Shown here piece by piece: positions 25,664 to 34,751 of a stretch of DNA of 64,000 nt; within the stretch, counting starts at the first letter, position 1; each line of letters begins with the position of its first letter. The DNA lies in NCBI RefSeq assembly GCF_021088345.1, contig NZ_CP088156.1, positions 4,340,001 through 4,404,000 of the forward strand. Direction: 5' to 3'. The DNA is from Bradyrhizobium ontarionense. Lineage in GTDB: Bacteria > Pseudomonadota > Alphaproteobacteria > Rhizobiales > Xanthobacteraceae. The position numbers and the translations under genes were made by a program. The notes under the pieces are model-generated. The model searched no databases and had not been told where the DNA came from. It saw only the letters and a program-made list of their open reading frames with translations.

Positions 25664-26806
25664 TCACTTCGCCGGCGTCAGCCGCCTCAGGCGGCCGGAC
25701 GAGCTGTCCTCGATGATCCAGACCGCGCCGTCCGGTGCGACCGCAACATCGCGGATGCGCTCGCCCATGTCCCAGCGCTCGGCTTCATCGGGCTGGCCGT
25801 CCGCGCGGAATGCCACGCGAACCAGCGCGTGAGCCCGCAAGCCACCGATCAGTGCCGATCCCTTCCATTGCGGAAACATCGCGCCATCGTAGAAGGCGAG
25901 GCCGGCCGGCGCGATCACCGGATCCCAGTAGAGCGGCGGCGCGGCAAGGTCGGGCCGCGTCGCATGACGCGGAATCGGCGTGCCATCGTAATTGTCGCCG
26001 TTCGAGACCAGCGGCCAGCCATAGTTCCGGCCCGGCTCGATCAGGTTGAGCTCGTCACCTCCGCGCGGTCCCATCTCATGCAGCCACAGCCGGCCGTCCG
26101 CTGCGAACGCCAGACCATAGGGATTGCGATGGCCCGTGGTCCATGTCTGGGCCGGTACGCCCTTGTCCTCGGCCATCGGATTGTCTGATGGTGTCGAGCC
26201 GTCGAGATTGAGCCTCAGCACCTTGCCCCGCGCCTGAAGCGGATCCTGGGCGCTGTTCGGCAGCATGCGGTCGCCGACGCTCAGGAACAGGTGCGTTCCC
26301 GCCGGGTCGAACGCGATGATCCCGCCGGGCTGACCGCCGCCGCCCGCGGGCGTCTGGCGCCAGATCACCACGGGATCGGTCAGCGTGGCGCCATCGTTCG
26401 CCAGAGAAAGGCCGGCACGGGTGAGAACGAGACGGCTGCCCTCGGCGCCCGGTTCGGTATAGGTGAGGTAGACCTGCGACGTCGTTGCGAAGGTCGGAGA
26501 CACCGCGATGTCGAGCAGGCCGTTCTGTCCGCGCGCAGCAACGGCGGGCACGTTGCCGACCTGAACTTTCCGTCCACTCTGGGTGACGACGAAGATCCGG
26601 CCCGGCTTCTCCGTGATCAGCATCCGCCCATCGGGCATGAACGCGATCGCCCAGGGCGTATCGAACTCGGCCACGCTCTGCGCATCGAAGGGCTGGACCG
26701 CGGTTGCCATGCGGCCGCCGGCATTGATGCTCTCAGCATGAGCGACCGGGGCTGCGACGAGGGCCGCCACCACCGCCAACGTCGCGAATGTCTTGTGCAG
26801 CGCCAT
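25664..26806 (-). CDS. PQQ-dependent sugar dehydrogenase (soluble, Asd/YliI-like)
   Basis: 380-residue periplasmic beta-propeller quinoprotein of the glucose/sorbosone dehydrogenase family, oxidising aldose sugars with PQQ. It has a signal peptide ending AHAE (about residue 25), the first blade motif DTPWAIAFMPDGRMLITEKPG, and GHRNPYGLAF and HEMGPRGGDELN, which include typical PQQ/Ca-site residues. The ATG at 26806 has GGAG 6 bases upstream; longer in-frame readings upstream are not family-like. It is divergent from the TfdA-like dioxygenase. Confidence 0.92.
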   Translation of the reverse strand: MALHKTFATLAVVAALVAAPVAHAESINAGGRMATAVQPFDAQSVAEFDTPWAIAFMPDGRMLITEKPGRIFVVTQSGRKVQVGNVPAVAARGQNGLLDIAVSPTFATTSQVYLTYTEPGAEGSRLVLTRAGLSLANDGATLTDPVVIWRQTPAGGGGQPGGIIAFDPAGTHLFLSVGDRMLPNSAQDPLQARGKVLRLNLDGSTPSDNPMAEDKGVPAQTWTTGHRNPYGLAFAADGRLWLHEMGPRGGDELNLIEPGRNYGWPLVSNGDNYDGTPIPRHATRPDLAAPPLYWDPVIAPAGLAFYDGAMFPQWKGSALIGGLRAHALVRVAFRADGQPDEAERWDMGERIRDVAVAPDGAVWIIEDSSSGRLRRLTPAK

Positions 26807-26992
26807 GATGACTCCAGTCTGTTGATGCCCGTCGCATGCAGCATGAATGCGGCCATTCCCGATCGGTGCCTGTCGAATGGGTCCGATTGTTGATAGCCCG
26901 GCTCCGAGCCTGCGATGCGCATTTTTCCGTGAGCCGCAAATCTGCAGGCGCACAAGCAACGCAGCCGACCGGTGAAGGGATCGGCCGTCCTG

Positions 26993-27008
26993 ATCACCGC
27001 GCGGTGAT
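26993..27008. promoter_or_regulatory. 16-bp perfect palindrome in the dehydrogenase/dioxygenase intergenic region
   Basis: ATCACCGC-GCGGTGAT, a perfect uninterrupted palindrome within the 370-bp divergent gap 26807-27176. It lies 169 bases upstream of the dioxygenase start. Such a sequence suits a dimeric regulator, but no regulator gene is adjacent. I see nothing else in this gap. Confidence 0.4.
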
Positions 27009-27176
27009 TCCGGTCGACGGCGGGCTGATGGCGCGCAACGCGTGATCTCGGCCGCGCCGGCATGACAGCCGTGCGCGCAGGTGATCGGCGCTCGCGTTGA
27101 CTTCGGATGCCGCCGGCGTAGCTTCTTCTGCCAGAAGCGGACGCACAGATCCGCCGAGGACACCAAGGAGGACGCC

Positions 27177-28100
27177 ATGGCGATCGCCATTCGGCAGTTG
27201 CATCCCCATTTCGTCGGCGAAGTGTCGGGCGTCGACCTGCGCCGGCCGCTGGCATCAGATGAGATCGCGCAGCTGCAGGCCGCCATCGATCGTTACGCGG
27301 TGCTGGTGCTTCACGATCAGGACATCACCGACGCGCAGCAGCTCGACTTCGCACTCAGTTTCGGCGAACGCGAGCAGGCGCGCGGCGGCACGGTCACCAA
27401 GAAGGAAGATTACCGCCTCTCGACCGGTCTCAACGACGTCTCCAATCTCGGCAAGGACGGCAGGCCGCTGCCGCGTGACCATCGCACGCATCTGTTCAAC
27501 CTCGGCAACTGCCTGTGGCATTCCGACAGCTCGTTCCGGCCGATCCCGGCGAAGTACTCGATCCTCTCGGCACGGGTCGTGAACCCGAAGGGCGGCAACA
27601 CGGAATTTGCCGACATGCGCGCCGCCTATGATTCGCTCGATGGGGAGACCAAGGCCGAGATCGAGGATCTCGTCTGCGAACATTCGCTGATGTATTCGCG
27701 CGGCTCGCTTGGCTTCCTCGACTACAGCGACGACGAGAAGGAGATGTTCAAGCCGGTCAGACAGCGGCTGGTGCGCACGCATCCTACGCACGGCCGCAAG
27801 TCGCTCTATCTGTCGTCGCATGCCGGTGCCGTGGTCGGCATGAGTGTGCCTGAAGGACGCCTGCTGCTACGCGACATCACCGAGCACGCCACGCAGCTGC
27901 AGTTCGTCTACGTCCATCAATGGAGGCTGCACGATCTGATCATGTGGGACAATCGCCAGACCATGCACCGCGTGCGCCGCTACGATCAGTCGCAGCCGCG
28001 CGATATGCGCCGCGCCACGGTCGCCGGCACCGAGCCGACCGTCGCGCAGCAGGCGGCGGAGTGGGACGGCTTTCAGTCGCTGTCACGGTTGAGAAGCTGA
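27177..28100 (+). CDS. TauD/TfdA family alpha-ketoglutarate-dependent dioxygenase (TfdA-like)
   Basis: 307-residue Fe(II)/2-oxoglutarate dioxygenase. The iron facial triad is visible: His115 and Asp117 in LWHSDSSF, and His264 in TMHRVRRYD; Arg275 or Arg279 probably binds 2-oxoglutarate. Blocks such as AKYSILSARVV, GGNTEFADMRAAYDSL and GDLVMWDNR (here HDLIMWDNR) resemble 2,4-D dioxygenase TfdA more closely than taurine dioxygenase. TfdA-alpha genes are known from Bradyrhizobium of undisturbed soils; natural substrate unknown. The ATG at 27177 has GGAGG 5 bases upstream. Confidence 0.9.
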   Translation: MAIAIRQLHPHFVGEVSGVDLRRPLASDEIAQLQAAIDRYAVLVLHDQDITDAQQLDFALSFGEREQARGGTVTKKEDYRLSTGLNDVSNLGKDGRPLPRDHRTHLFNLGNCLWHSDSSFRPIPAKYSILSARVVNPKGGNTEFADMRAAYDSLDGETKAEIEDLVCEHSLMYSRGSLGFLDYSDDEKEMFKPVRQRLVRTHPTHGRKSLYLSSHAGAVVGMSVPEGRLLLRDITEHATQLQFVYVHQWRLHDLIMWDNRQTMHRVRRYDQSQPRDMRRATVAGTEPTVAQQAAEWDGFQSLSRLRS

Positions 28101-28118
28101 CGACGGCTCTCTGTACGT

Positions 28119-28205
28119 CGTCATTGCGATGCGCCCTTGCGCCGAAGCAATCCAGGATCTCTCAGACGCGGCAGACTGGATTGCTTTGCTACGCTCGCAA
28201 TGACG
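28119..28205. repeat. palindromic intergenic repeat
   Basis: Outer inverted arms CGTCATTGCGA and TCGCAATGACG, with inner arms GAAGCAATCCAG and CTGGATTGCTTTG. This matches the appearance of dispersed palindromic elements in Bradyrhizobium intergenic regions. It lies between the convergent dioxygenase and yqgE genes. Confidence 0.75.
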
Positions 28206-28272
28206 CCGTCGAGATCGTGGCGCCTGGTTCAATCTTCGCCGTCATCCCGATGAGACCGTGCACGTGCAAGGC

Positions 28273-28923
28273 CTACGCGTGGCCCGCGGCGTTGGAGAGC
28301 ATGCCGGGATCGATGCCGATCTTGCGCAGTGCAAGATCGTACTTGTCCTCGACATTCTCGCCGAAGATCAGTTCCGGATCGGCGTCGCAATGCAGCCAGC
28401 CATTGTCCTGGATCTCTTCTTCCAGCTGGCCGGCGCGCCAGCCGGCATAGCCGAGCGCGAGGATGGCGTGCTTCGGACCGGCCCCCTTCGCGATCGCCTT
28501 GAGGATGTCGATCGTCGTGGTCAGGCAGACGCCGTCGTTAATTTTCAATGTCGCATTGGCGATGAAGTAGTCGCTCGAATGCAGCACGAAGCCACGACCG
28601 GTGTCGACCGGGCCGCCGCTCAGGACCTTCATCGTCTCGGCGCTGTCAGGAAGGCTGATCTGATCGTTCTTGTCGATGATATTCAGTTGCATCAAGAGCT
28701 GGGGAAAATCGATGCTGCCGGCCGGCCGGTTCACCATGATACCCATGGCGCCTTCGGCCGAGTGCGCGCAGAGATAGATCACCGAGCGCTCGAACCGGGA
28801 ATCGCCCATCACGGGCATCGCCACCAGCAATTGGCCGTCGAGGTAACCGCCGTGAGAGGTGTGATCCCCGATCCCGGTCACTTTGCGGCGAATGTCGCCA
28901 GGCCGTTTTGCTTCAGGATTCAT
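28273..28923 (-). CDS. YqgE/AlgH family protein
   Basis: 216-residue cytoplasmic protein of the YqgE/AlgH (DUF179) family; biochemical role unknown. Typical blocks are visible: [30 protein letters not shown], the [13 protein letters not shown] motif, and [20 protein letters not shown]. The N-terminal extension before GYLDGQLL is normal for alphaproteobacteria. No strong ribosome site is seen before the ATG at 28923. Confidence 0.95.
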   Translation of the reverse strand: MNPEAKRPGDIRRKVTGIGDHTSHGGYLDGQLLVAMPVMGDSRFERSVIYLCAHSAEGAMGIMVNRPAGSIDFPQLLMQLNIIDKNDQISLPDSAETMKVLSGGPVDTGRGFVLHSSDYFIANATLKINDGVCLTTTIDILKAIAKGAGPKHAILALGYAGWRAGQLEEEIQDNGWLHCDADPELIFGENVEDKYDLALRKIGIDPGMLSNAAGHA

Positions 28924-29059
28924 CCGCGAGGACTCTCATGCTGGTTGATATCCTGATATTGGGATGCGCATCTGTCAATCAAGGTTCAGGCCTTCGCGAT
29001 GAAATCCGGTCACAAGCAATTCAATGGTTTGCGCCTGAACCGCACTCTAAAGACGTCTC

Positions 29060-29899
29060 ATGTCCGCCCTGGTTCCTCGCTACTCCGCCACCCTGCCTGC
29101 CGCGCTCATGCTGTTGTCCTGCTTCGCGATCGACGCGCGGGCGCAGGACAACTCGCCGTGGCAGCGCGACAGCCACTCCGCGATACGTCTGCTCGCGGGC
29201 TCGCGCAGCGGGCCGGTCATGCTGGGCGGCATCGCCTTTCAGCTGCAGCCGGGATGGAAGACCTATTGGAGAACACCCGGCGATTCAGGTGTGCCGCCGC
29301 GGTTCGACTTTTCCAAGTCGGAGAACGTCGAAGCGGTGACCGTTCTGTGGCCGGCGCCGACCAAATTCGACGACGGCGCCGGCGGCCATTCTCTCGGCTA
29401 TCACGATCAGGTCGTGCTGCCGCTGCGCATCGTCGCCAAGAGCGCCGATAAGCCGATGACTTTGCGCGCCGACATCAGCTACGCGGTGTGCGAGCGGATC
29501 TGCATTCCGGTCGAAGCCAAGGCCGAGCTCGCCTTCACCAGCGTCGCAAGCACCGAGGATACGGCGCTGTCGGCCGCACTCGACACCGTGCCGAAGCCCA
29601 CCAATGTCGGCGATCCCAATCCGATCACGATCCGTGACGTCAGGCGGGACGGCAAGACGGGCGTCATCGTCGACGTCGCGGTCCCCGATGCGCGCGGTGT
29701 CAACCTCTATGTCGAGGGGCCGACGGCGGACTGGTCGCTGCCGATCCCTTCGCCGCGCGATAGCGACACGCCCGGCATCAAGCGCTTCGCCTTCGAGCTC
29801 GACGGCGTTCCGCCGGGTGTGAAGCCCGACGGCGCAGCACTGAAATTCACGCTGGTCACCCCCGACAAGGCCTACGAATTCAACCTGAACCTGCCGTAA
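29060..29899 (+). CDS. stand-alone DsbD N-terminal-domain protein (periplasmic)
   Basis: 279 residues. A signal peptide ending ARAQ (about residue 29) is followed by a domain matching the periplasmic N-terminal domain of the disulfide reductase DsbD, including GWKTYWRTPGDSGVPP and the redox pair in YAVCERICIP. The membrane core and C-terminal thioredoxin domain of DsbD are missing and are not encoded next to it. It may receive electrons from a CcdA-like protein elsewhere and pass them to periplasmic partners. The start has only a weak ribosome site. Confidence 0.85.
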   Translation: MSALVPRYSATLPAALMLLSCFAIDARAQDNSPWQRDSHSAIRLLAGSRSGPVMLGGIAFQLQPGWKTYWRTPGDSGVPPRFDFSKSENVEAVTVLWPAPTKFDDGAGGHSLGYHDQVVLPLRIVAKSADKPMTLRADISYAVCERICIPVEAKAELAFTSVASTEDTALSAALDTVPKPTNVGDPNPITIRDVRRDGKTGVIVDVAVPDARGVNLYVEGPTADWSLPIPSPRDSDTPGIKRFAFELDGVPPGVKPDGAALKFTLVTPDKAYEFNLNLP

Positions 29900-30042
29900 T
29901 CCCGGCGCCACACCTGCCTGCGGCGCGGGTGGCGAATCCTCGCTTTCGGGAGCGGCGCCGATCCAACCGATTCTTAACGCTGCGTTGATAGGCAAGGGAC
30001 CATCGCCGCGGTGAGCGCGGCCGTCGAGCCGGACCCTCTGCC

Positions 30043-31416
30043 GTGGCCGTGATGGATGCCCGCAACGCCCCCGCATCAACAGGCCTCGCAGCCCGGCTGA
30101 AGGCGCGTCTGCGTGCGCTGGGCGGCGGCGAAGCGTCGCTGACCCAACGGCTGGCGGGGCTGATCTTCCTCATCCGCGTCCTCAGCGCCGGCCTCGCCTA
30201 TCTCAGCCAGATCCTGCTCGCGCGCTGGATGGGCGGTTCCGATTACGGCATCTACGTCTATGTCTGGACCTGGGTGCTGCTGCTCGGCAGCATGCTCGAC
30301 TTCGGCATCGCCTCATCGGCGCAGAAGATCATCCCGGACTATCGCGCCGCAGGCCAGCACGCGCTGCTGCGCGGCTTCCTCTCCGGCGGCCGCTGGCTGA
30401 CCCTGGCGACGTCCAGCATCGCCGCGCTGCTGCTCGCCGGCCTGATCGCCCTGCTGTCGCCCTGGATCGACGAAAGCGAGATCGTTCCGCTCTATATCGG
30501 CTGCTTCACGCTGCCCGCCTTCGTGGTCGCCAACACCCAGGACGGCATCGCGCGCTCGCACGACTGGATGACGCTCGGGCTGATGCCGCAATTCATCATC
30601 CGCCAGACGCTGATCATCGGCTTCACCGCGGGCGCGGTCGTGCTCGGCCTGCAGCTCGGCGCCACCGCCGCGATGGCCGCGAGCGCGGCCGCCGTATGGA
30701 TCGCGATGCTCGGCCAGATGCTGGTGCTGAACCGGCGGCTCGGCCGGCACATCGCGCCAGGGCCGAAACAGTATGATCTCCGCGGCTGGCTTGCGATCTC
30801 GCTGCCGATCCTGCTGGTCGAGAGCTTCTATCTGCTGCTGTCCTACACCGACGTGCTGGTGCTGCAGCAGTTCCGCTCTTCGGAAGAGGTCGGCATCTAT
30901 TTCGCGGTCGTGAAGACGCTCGCGCTGGTCTCGTTCATCCACTACGCGATGTCGGCGACGACGGCGCATCGTTTCGCCGAATATCACGCGCTCGGCGACA
31001 AGGCGCGGCTGTCGGCCTATGTCGCGCATGCCATCAAATGGACGTTCTGGCCCTCGCTCGCGGCGACCTTGGTGCTGCTCGCGCTCGGCAAGCCGCTGCT
31101 ATTTCTGTTCGGCGCGCAGTTCACGGCCGGCTACGACATCATGTTCATCGCCGCGATCGGGCTCGTGGTGCGCGCCGCCATCGGCCCCGTCGAGCGGCTG
31201 CTGAACATGCTGGGACAGCAGCGCGCCTGCGCGTTCGCCTATGCCGCGGCCTTCGTCATGAATCTGATGCTGTGCCTCGTCCTGGTTCCGCGCTTCGGCG
31301 GCCATGGCGCCGCGGCCGCCACCTCGCTGTCGCTGGTGTTCGAGACCGTGCTGCTGTTCCACATCGTCAAGCAGCGGCTCGGTCTGCACGTTCTCGCCTT
31401 CGGCAAGGCATCCTGA
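30043..31416 (+). CDS. polysaccharide/oligosaccharide flippase (Wzx/MVF-like)
   Basis: About 457 residues with roughly 12-14 predicted membrane helices, typical of Wzx-type lipid-linked oligosaccharide flippases (MOP superfamily). Features: an N-terminal basic segment then LTQRLAGLIFLIRVLSAGLAY, LARWMGGSDYGIYVYVW after helix 1-2 and LGQQRACAFAY near the end. GTG at 30043 is 9 bases after GGA; an ATG at 30052 is an equally possible start. No glycosyltransferase genes are adjacent, so its polysaccharide is unknown. Confidence 0.88.
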   Translation: MAVMDARNAPASTGLAARLKARLRALGGGEASLTQRLAGLIFLIRVLSAGLAYLSQILLARWMGGSDYGIYVYVWTWVLLLGSMLDFGIASSAQKIIPDYRAAGQHALLRGFLSGGRWLTLATSSIAALLLAGLIALLSPWIDESEIVPLYIGCFTLPAFVVANTQDGIARSHDWMTLGLMPQFIIRQTLIIGFTAGAVVLGLQLGATAAMAASAAAVWIAMLGQMLVLNRRLGRHIAPGPKQYDLRGWLAISLPILLVESFYLLLSYTDVLVLQQFRSSEEVGIYFAVVKTLALVSFIHYAMSATTAHRFAEYHALGDKARLSAYVAHAIKWTFWPSLAATLVLLALGKPLLFLFGAQFTAGYDIMFIAAIGLVVRAAIGPVERLLNMLGQQRACAFAYAAAFVMNLMLCLVLVPRFGGHGAAAATSLSLVFETVLLFHIVKQRLGLHVLAFGKAS

Positions 31417-31587
31417 TGAAACGTTGTTGACGCATCTGTTGCGTCATCTTGGCCTCCGCTTGACGGAACTTGGGACCGCACGCACACCCTCGCCGATCGC
31501 ACAGCGATCACGTAAGCGTTTGGTGCAACGCCTTGATATTGGCGCGATCCTCCGGGCACATGGTTTGATCGCGCGGGGGAGATTGAG

Positions 31588-32247
31588 ATGCCGAGACTGG
31601 GGCTCGCACTATCGCTGGCCGGAACGTTGATGCTGGCCGGCTGCATGGAAGCGACGCTGTCGCCAACGTCGGATGCGGCCCTGACGCCGCGCGACCGTCA
31701 GCTGCTGTCGCGCGCGCCCTACGCGGAGGCGCAGATCCCGCAGCAGTTCCAGCGCCACATCGTCGAGTACACCCGGCAGGAAGAGCCGGGCACGATCATC
31801 GTCGATACCGATGCGCGCTTTCTCTACTACGTCCTCCCGGACCGCAAGGCGATCCGCTACGGCGTGGCCGTCGGCGAGGAGGCGATGGCCTTCTCCGGCG
31901 TCGCGACGGTCGGCAAGCTCGCCGAGTGGCCGGACTGGGTTCCCACCCCCGAGATCCAGGCGCGCCTCGGTCCCTATCCCAAGCGCGTTGCCGGCGGCCC
32001 GGCTAATCCGCTCGGCGCCCGCGCGATCTATCTCTACGAGGGCAACAAGGATTCGCTGTACCGGATTCACGGCACCAACCAGCCCGAATATATCGGCCAG
32101 GCGATCTCGTCGGGCTGCATCCGCATGACCAATACCGATGTCGCCGATCTCTACGGCCGCGTTCAGATGGGATCGACCGTGGTCGTGCTGCCGCCGGGAC
32201 AGAGCGTCGCATCATCAACCGGGAACGTCTTCGCGCGGCGCAGCTGA
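31588..32247 (+). CDS. L,D-transpeptidase lipoprotein (YkuD domain)
   Basis: 219-residue periplasmic enzyme that crosslinks peptidoglycan (3-3 links) or attaches proteins to it. It is a predicted lipoprotein: lipobox LAGC with Cys19. The YkuD domain (about 67-208) has the catalytic His161 and Cys177 in the SSGCIRM motif. The ATG has a good GGGGGAG ribosome site. A second, related enzyme lies at 62202-62966; this one differs in being lipidated. Confidence 0.93.
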   Translation: MPRLGLALSLAGTLMLAGCMEATLSPTSDAALTPRDRQLLSRAPYAEAQIPQQFQRHIVEYTRQEEPGTIIVDTDARFLYYVLPDRKAIRYGVAVGEEAMAFSGVATVGKLAEWPDWVPTPEIQARLGPYPKRVAGGPANPLGARAIYLYEGNKDSLYRIHGTNQPEYIGQAISSGCIRMTNTDVADLYGRVQMGSTVVVLPPGQSVASSTGNVFARRS

Positions 32248-32269
32248 ACGGCCGGACGCGCCGTCTATC

Positions 32270-32539
32270 CTAGCCGTAGCGCAGCTTGAGGCCGAGGATC
32301 GCCGCCACCAGTCCCAGCGTGATGGCGTTGGCGACCACCAGCGGCAGGTCGCTGATCAGCGCGCCGTAGAGCAGCCACATCGAGTTGCCCGTGGTCTGCA
32401 GCACGAACATGCCGGCCGAGATGTCGTGGGTCGAGCGTGACCGCCAGGCCTTGATGACCTGCGGCAGGAACGAGCTCGTGGTGCAGATGGCGGCGCCAAG
32501 GCCGATGATCGTGGTCAGCAAAGGGAAGTCCGTGCGCAT
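32270..32539 (-). CDS. SemiSWEET family sugar transporter
   Basis: 89-residue three-helix membrane protein with one PQ-loop: TSSFLPQVIKAWRSRSTHDIS. SemiSWEETs work as homodimers that move sugars across the inner membrane. Later motifs MFVLQTTGNSMWLLYG and the helix LPLVVANAITLGLVAAIL also fit. The start is the ATG at 32539; longer readings run into an Arg/Ser-rich out-of-frame segment. It is convergent with the L,D-transpeptidase, 22 bases away. Confidence 0.88.
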   Translation of the reverse strand: MRTDFPLLTTIIGLGAAICTTSSFLPQVIKAWRSRSTHDISAGMFVLQTTGNSMWLLYGALISDLPLVVANAITLGLVAAILGLKLRYG

Positions 32540-32630
32540 GCGTCCAAGGGAAGCACGCTTGTAGAATGGCTCGCGCCGAAGCGAAACCCGCCCCGGCGCG
32601 AAACTGGCACTTTGTCCGGCGCTGCGACCG

Positions 32631-33422
32631 CTATTCCGCGGTCCAGCCGCCGTCGATCGACAGATTGGTGCCGGTGATCTGGGCGGCGTCGTCGCCGCAC
32701 AGGAACAGCGCCAGCGCGGCGACCTGCTCGACCGTGACGAACTGCTTGGTCGGCTGCGCATCGAGCAGCACGTCGTTGATGACCTGCTCTTTGGTCATGT
32801 TGCGCGCCTTCATCGTATCCGGGATCTGCTTCTCGACCAGCGGCGTCCAGACGTAGCCCGGCGAGATGCAGTTGCAGGTGACCTTGAAGGTCGCGAGCTC
32901 CAGCGCCACGGTCTTGGTAAGGCCGGCGATGCCGTGCTTGGCCGAGACATAGGCCGACTTGAACGGCGAGGCGACCAGCGAGTGCGCGGAAGCGGTGTTG
33001 ATGATGCGGCCCCAGCCGCGCTTCTTCATGCCCGGCACCGCGGCGCGGATGCCGTAGAAGGCCGAAGAGAGATTGATCGCGATGATCCGCTCCCACTTCT
33101 CCGGCGGAAAATCCTCGACCGGCGAGACGAACTGGATGCCGGCATTGTTGACGAGGATATCGACCGAGCCGAAGCTCGTCTCGCCGAGCGCGATCATGCC
33201 AGCGATCTCGGCCGGCTTGCTCATGTCGGCCGGCGAATGCACCGCCTTGACCTTGTAGTCGCTCTCGATCGCCGTGCGCTCCTTCTCGATATCGGCGGGC
33301 GCCCCGAAGCCGTTGAGCACGATGTTGGCGCCGGCCGAGGCAAAGGCGCGCGCATAAGCGAGACCGATGCCGCTGGTCGAACCGGTCACGACCGCGGTCT
33401 TGCCCTTGAGATTCGTCGTCAT
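32631..33422 (-). CDS. bdhA: 3-hydroxybutyrate dehydrogenase
   Basis: 263-residue SDR that interconverts 3-hydroxybutyrate and acetoacetate in poly-3-hydroxybutyrate breakdown. Cofactor motif GSTSGIG (14-20), NNAG (92-95), catalytic Ser145, Tyr158 and Lys162 in SAYVSAKHG. The SAHSLVASPFKSAY block is characteristic of bacterial BdhA. The ATG at 33422 has GGAG 8 bases upstream. It starts 5 bases after the patatin gene ends, so the two are almost surely one transcript. Confidence 0.93.
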   Translation of the reverse strand: MTTNLKGKTAVVTGSTSGIGLAYARAFASAGANIVLNGFGAPADIEKERTAIESDYKVKAVHSPADMSKPAEIAGMIALGETSFGSVDILVNNAGIQFVSPVEDFPPEKWERIIAINLSSAFYGIRAAVPGMKKRGWGRIINTASAHSLVASPFKSAYVSAKHGIAGLTKTVALELATFKVTCNCISPGYVWTPLVEKQIPDTMKARNMTKEQVINDVLLDAQPTKQFVTVEQVAALALFLCGDDAAQITGTNLSIDGGWTAE

Positions 33423-33427
33423 TCGCG

Positions 33428-34615
33428 TCACTCCTTCTTGGCGGCAGCGAGGTTGCCGTCCTGCGTGAGATCGTAGGTGACCATGGTCTCGCCGGACTGC
33501 GGCTGGTCCAGCCGGTCCTTGTGGCGCATCGTCAGATGAACGTCGCGGACGCCCGCCTCCCAATGCTCCACCATTGCGACATGGGAGAAGTCGTAGTCCT
33601 TCGAGGACGTTTCGTAGCCCTTGCTGCGGTAGATCAGGTGCACCACCGTGACGGTGCTCTCCTTCGCCGCCTGGCACAGGATCTCGAGCGACGGGTCATT
33701 GCGCAGCTCGGCCGGCAGCTTGGCATAGAGCTCGCGCAGCGCCCTGCGCGTGTTGTGGATCATGCGGTTCTTGTCGGTGTTCATCCGCGTCCGGCTGGAA
33801 TAGCGGATGTCCTTCTCGCGCTCGGCCGCCTCCAGCAGCGTCCTCGGCAGATCGCCACGAGCCGGGAACAGGTCGACCTGGAAGATCAGGAGATCGCGGT
33901 CGGTCTCCATGTCGAGCACGTAGTCGAGCGGCGTGTTGGAGGCGATGCCGCCGTCCCAATAATGCTCGCCGTCGATCTCGACCGGCGGAAAGCCGGGCGG
34001 CAGCGCGCCCGACGCCATGATGTGCTCGGGGCCGATGCGCTTGCCCTGCTTCCTGAACGCGACATTGTCGAAATAAGTGAAGTTGCCGGTGGTGACGCCG
34101 ACGGCGCCGACCGAGAACCGCGTCTTGAGATCGTTGATGCGGTCGAAGTCGACCAGCCGCTCCAGCGTCCGCTTCAGCGGCGCGGTATCGTAATAGCTGA
34201 CGGACTGCGCGGTCCCCGCCGGCCACAGGGCCGCCGGCGGAAAGCGCGGCGTGAAGAAGCCGGGCACGCCGAACGCCGCGATCAGCGCGGCGCTGGCCTC
34301 GTTGAAGGCCGAGCGGTGACGGTCGCCGTTGAGCAACGGCTTCCACGGCACCGGCGACGACACCATCTCCCAGAACTCCTTGAGACGGTCGATCCGCTTG
34401 CTGCGCTCATTACCGGCGATGATCGCGGCGTTGATGGCGCCGATCGAGATGCCGGCGACCCATTCCGGCTCGAAATCGAAATGGCAGAGCGCCTGATAGG
34501 CGCCGGCCTGGTACGAGCCGAGCGCGCCCCCGCCCTGCAGAACGAGGACACGTTGCGACTGGGTGGGGGTGGTCGGCGGTGCGGGAAGCGGGTGATGCGT
34601 CATTGGGGCTGCCAT
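33428..34615 (-). CDS. patatin-like phospholipase (DUF3734 C-terminal domain)
   Basis: About 395-residue acyl hydrolase. The oxyanion-hole glycine run LQGGGALGSYQAGAY, the nucleophile elbow GISIGAINA (Ser57) and the catalytic Asp in WDGGIASNTP form the Ser-Asp dyad of patatins. The C-terminal part belongs to the DUF3734 type (around SRTRMNTDKNRMIHNTRRA). Start taken at ATG 34615; 34603 is also possible, and neither has a clear ribosome site. The tight pairing with bdhA suggests a role with PHB granules or membrane lipid turnover; this is inference. Confidence 0.88.
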   Translation of the reverse strand: MAAPMTHHPLPAPPTTPTQSQRVLVLQGGGALGSYQAGAYQALCHFDFEPEWVAGISIGAINAAIIAGNERSKRIDRLKEFWEMVSSPVPWKPLLNGDRHRSAFNEASAALIAAFGVPGFFTPRFPPAALWPAGTAQSVSYYDTAPLKRTLERLVDFDRINDLKTRFSVGAVGVTTGNFTYFDNVAFRKQGKRIGPEHIMASGALPPGFPPVEIDGEHYWDGGIASNTPLDYVLDMETDRDLLIFQVDLFPARGDLPRTLLEAAEREKDIRYSSRTRMNTDKNRMIHNTRRALRELYAKLPAELRNDPSLEILCQAAKESTVTVVHLIYRSKGYETSSKDYDFSHVAMVEHWEAGVRDVHLTMRHKDRLDQPQSGETMVTYDLTQDGNLAAAKKE

Positions 34616-34751
34616 TAGCAAAGCGTGGCACCACCGTGGCGTCACTTCCCGGTGACGTCAATCCACCGGCAAGCGGGATGGAACCCCAGCATCAGCGCCG
34701 GCGACGACAGCGCGCAAAAGCCGCTGCGCAAACGCTCGGCAGGCCTGCCCG

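Noticed and set aside
29967..29981. TTAA-N7-TTGA upstream of the flippase gene
   Set aside because: One mismatch in the second CtrA half-site and no supporting context; expected by chance in 64 kb.
31428..31446. Small dyad TGACGCA/TGCGTCA after the flippase gene
   Set aside because: Seven-base stem without a T run; too weak to call a terminator.
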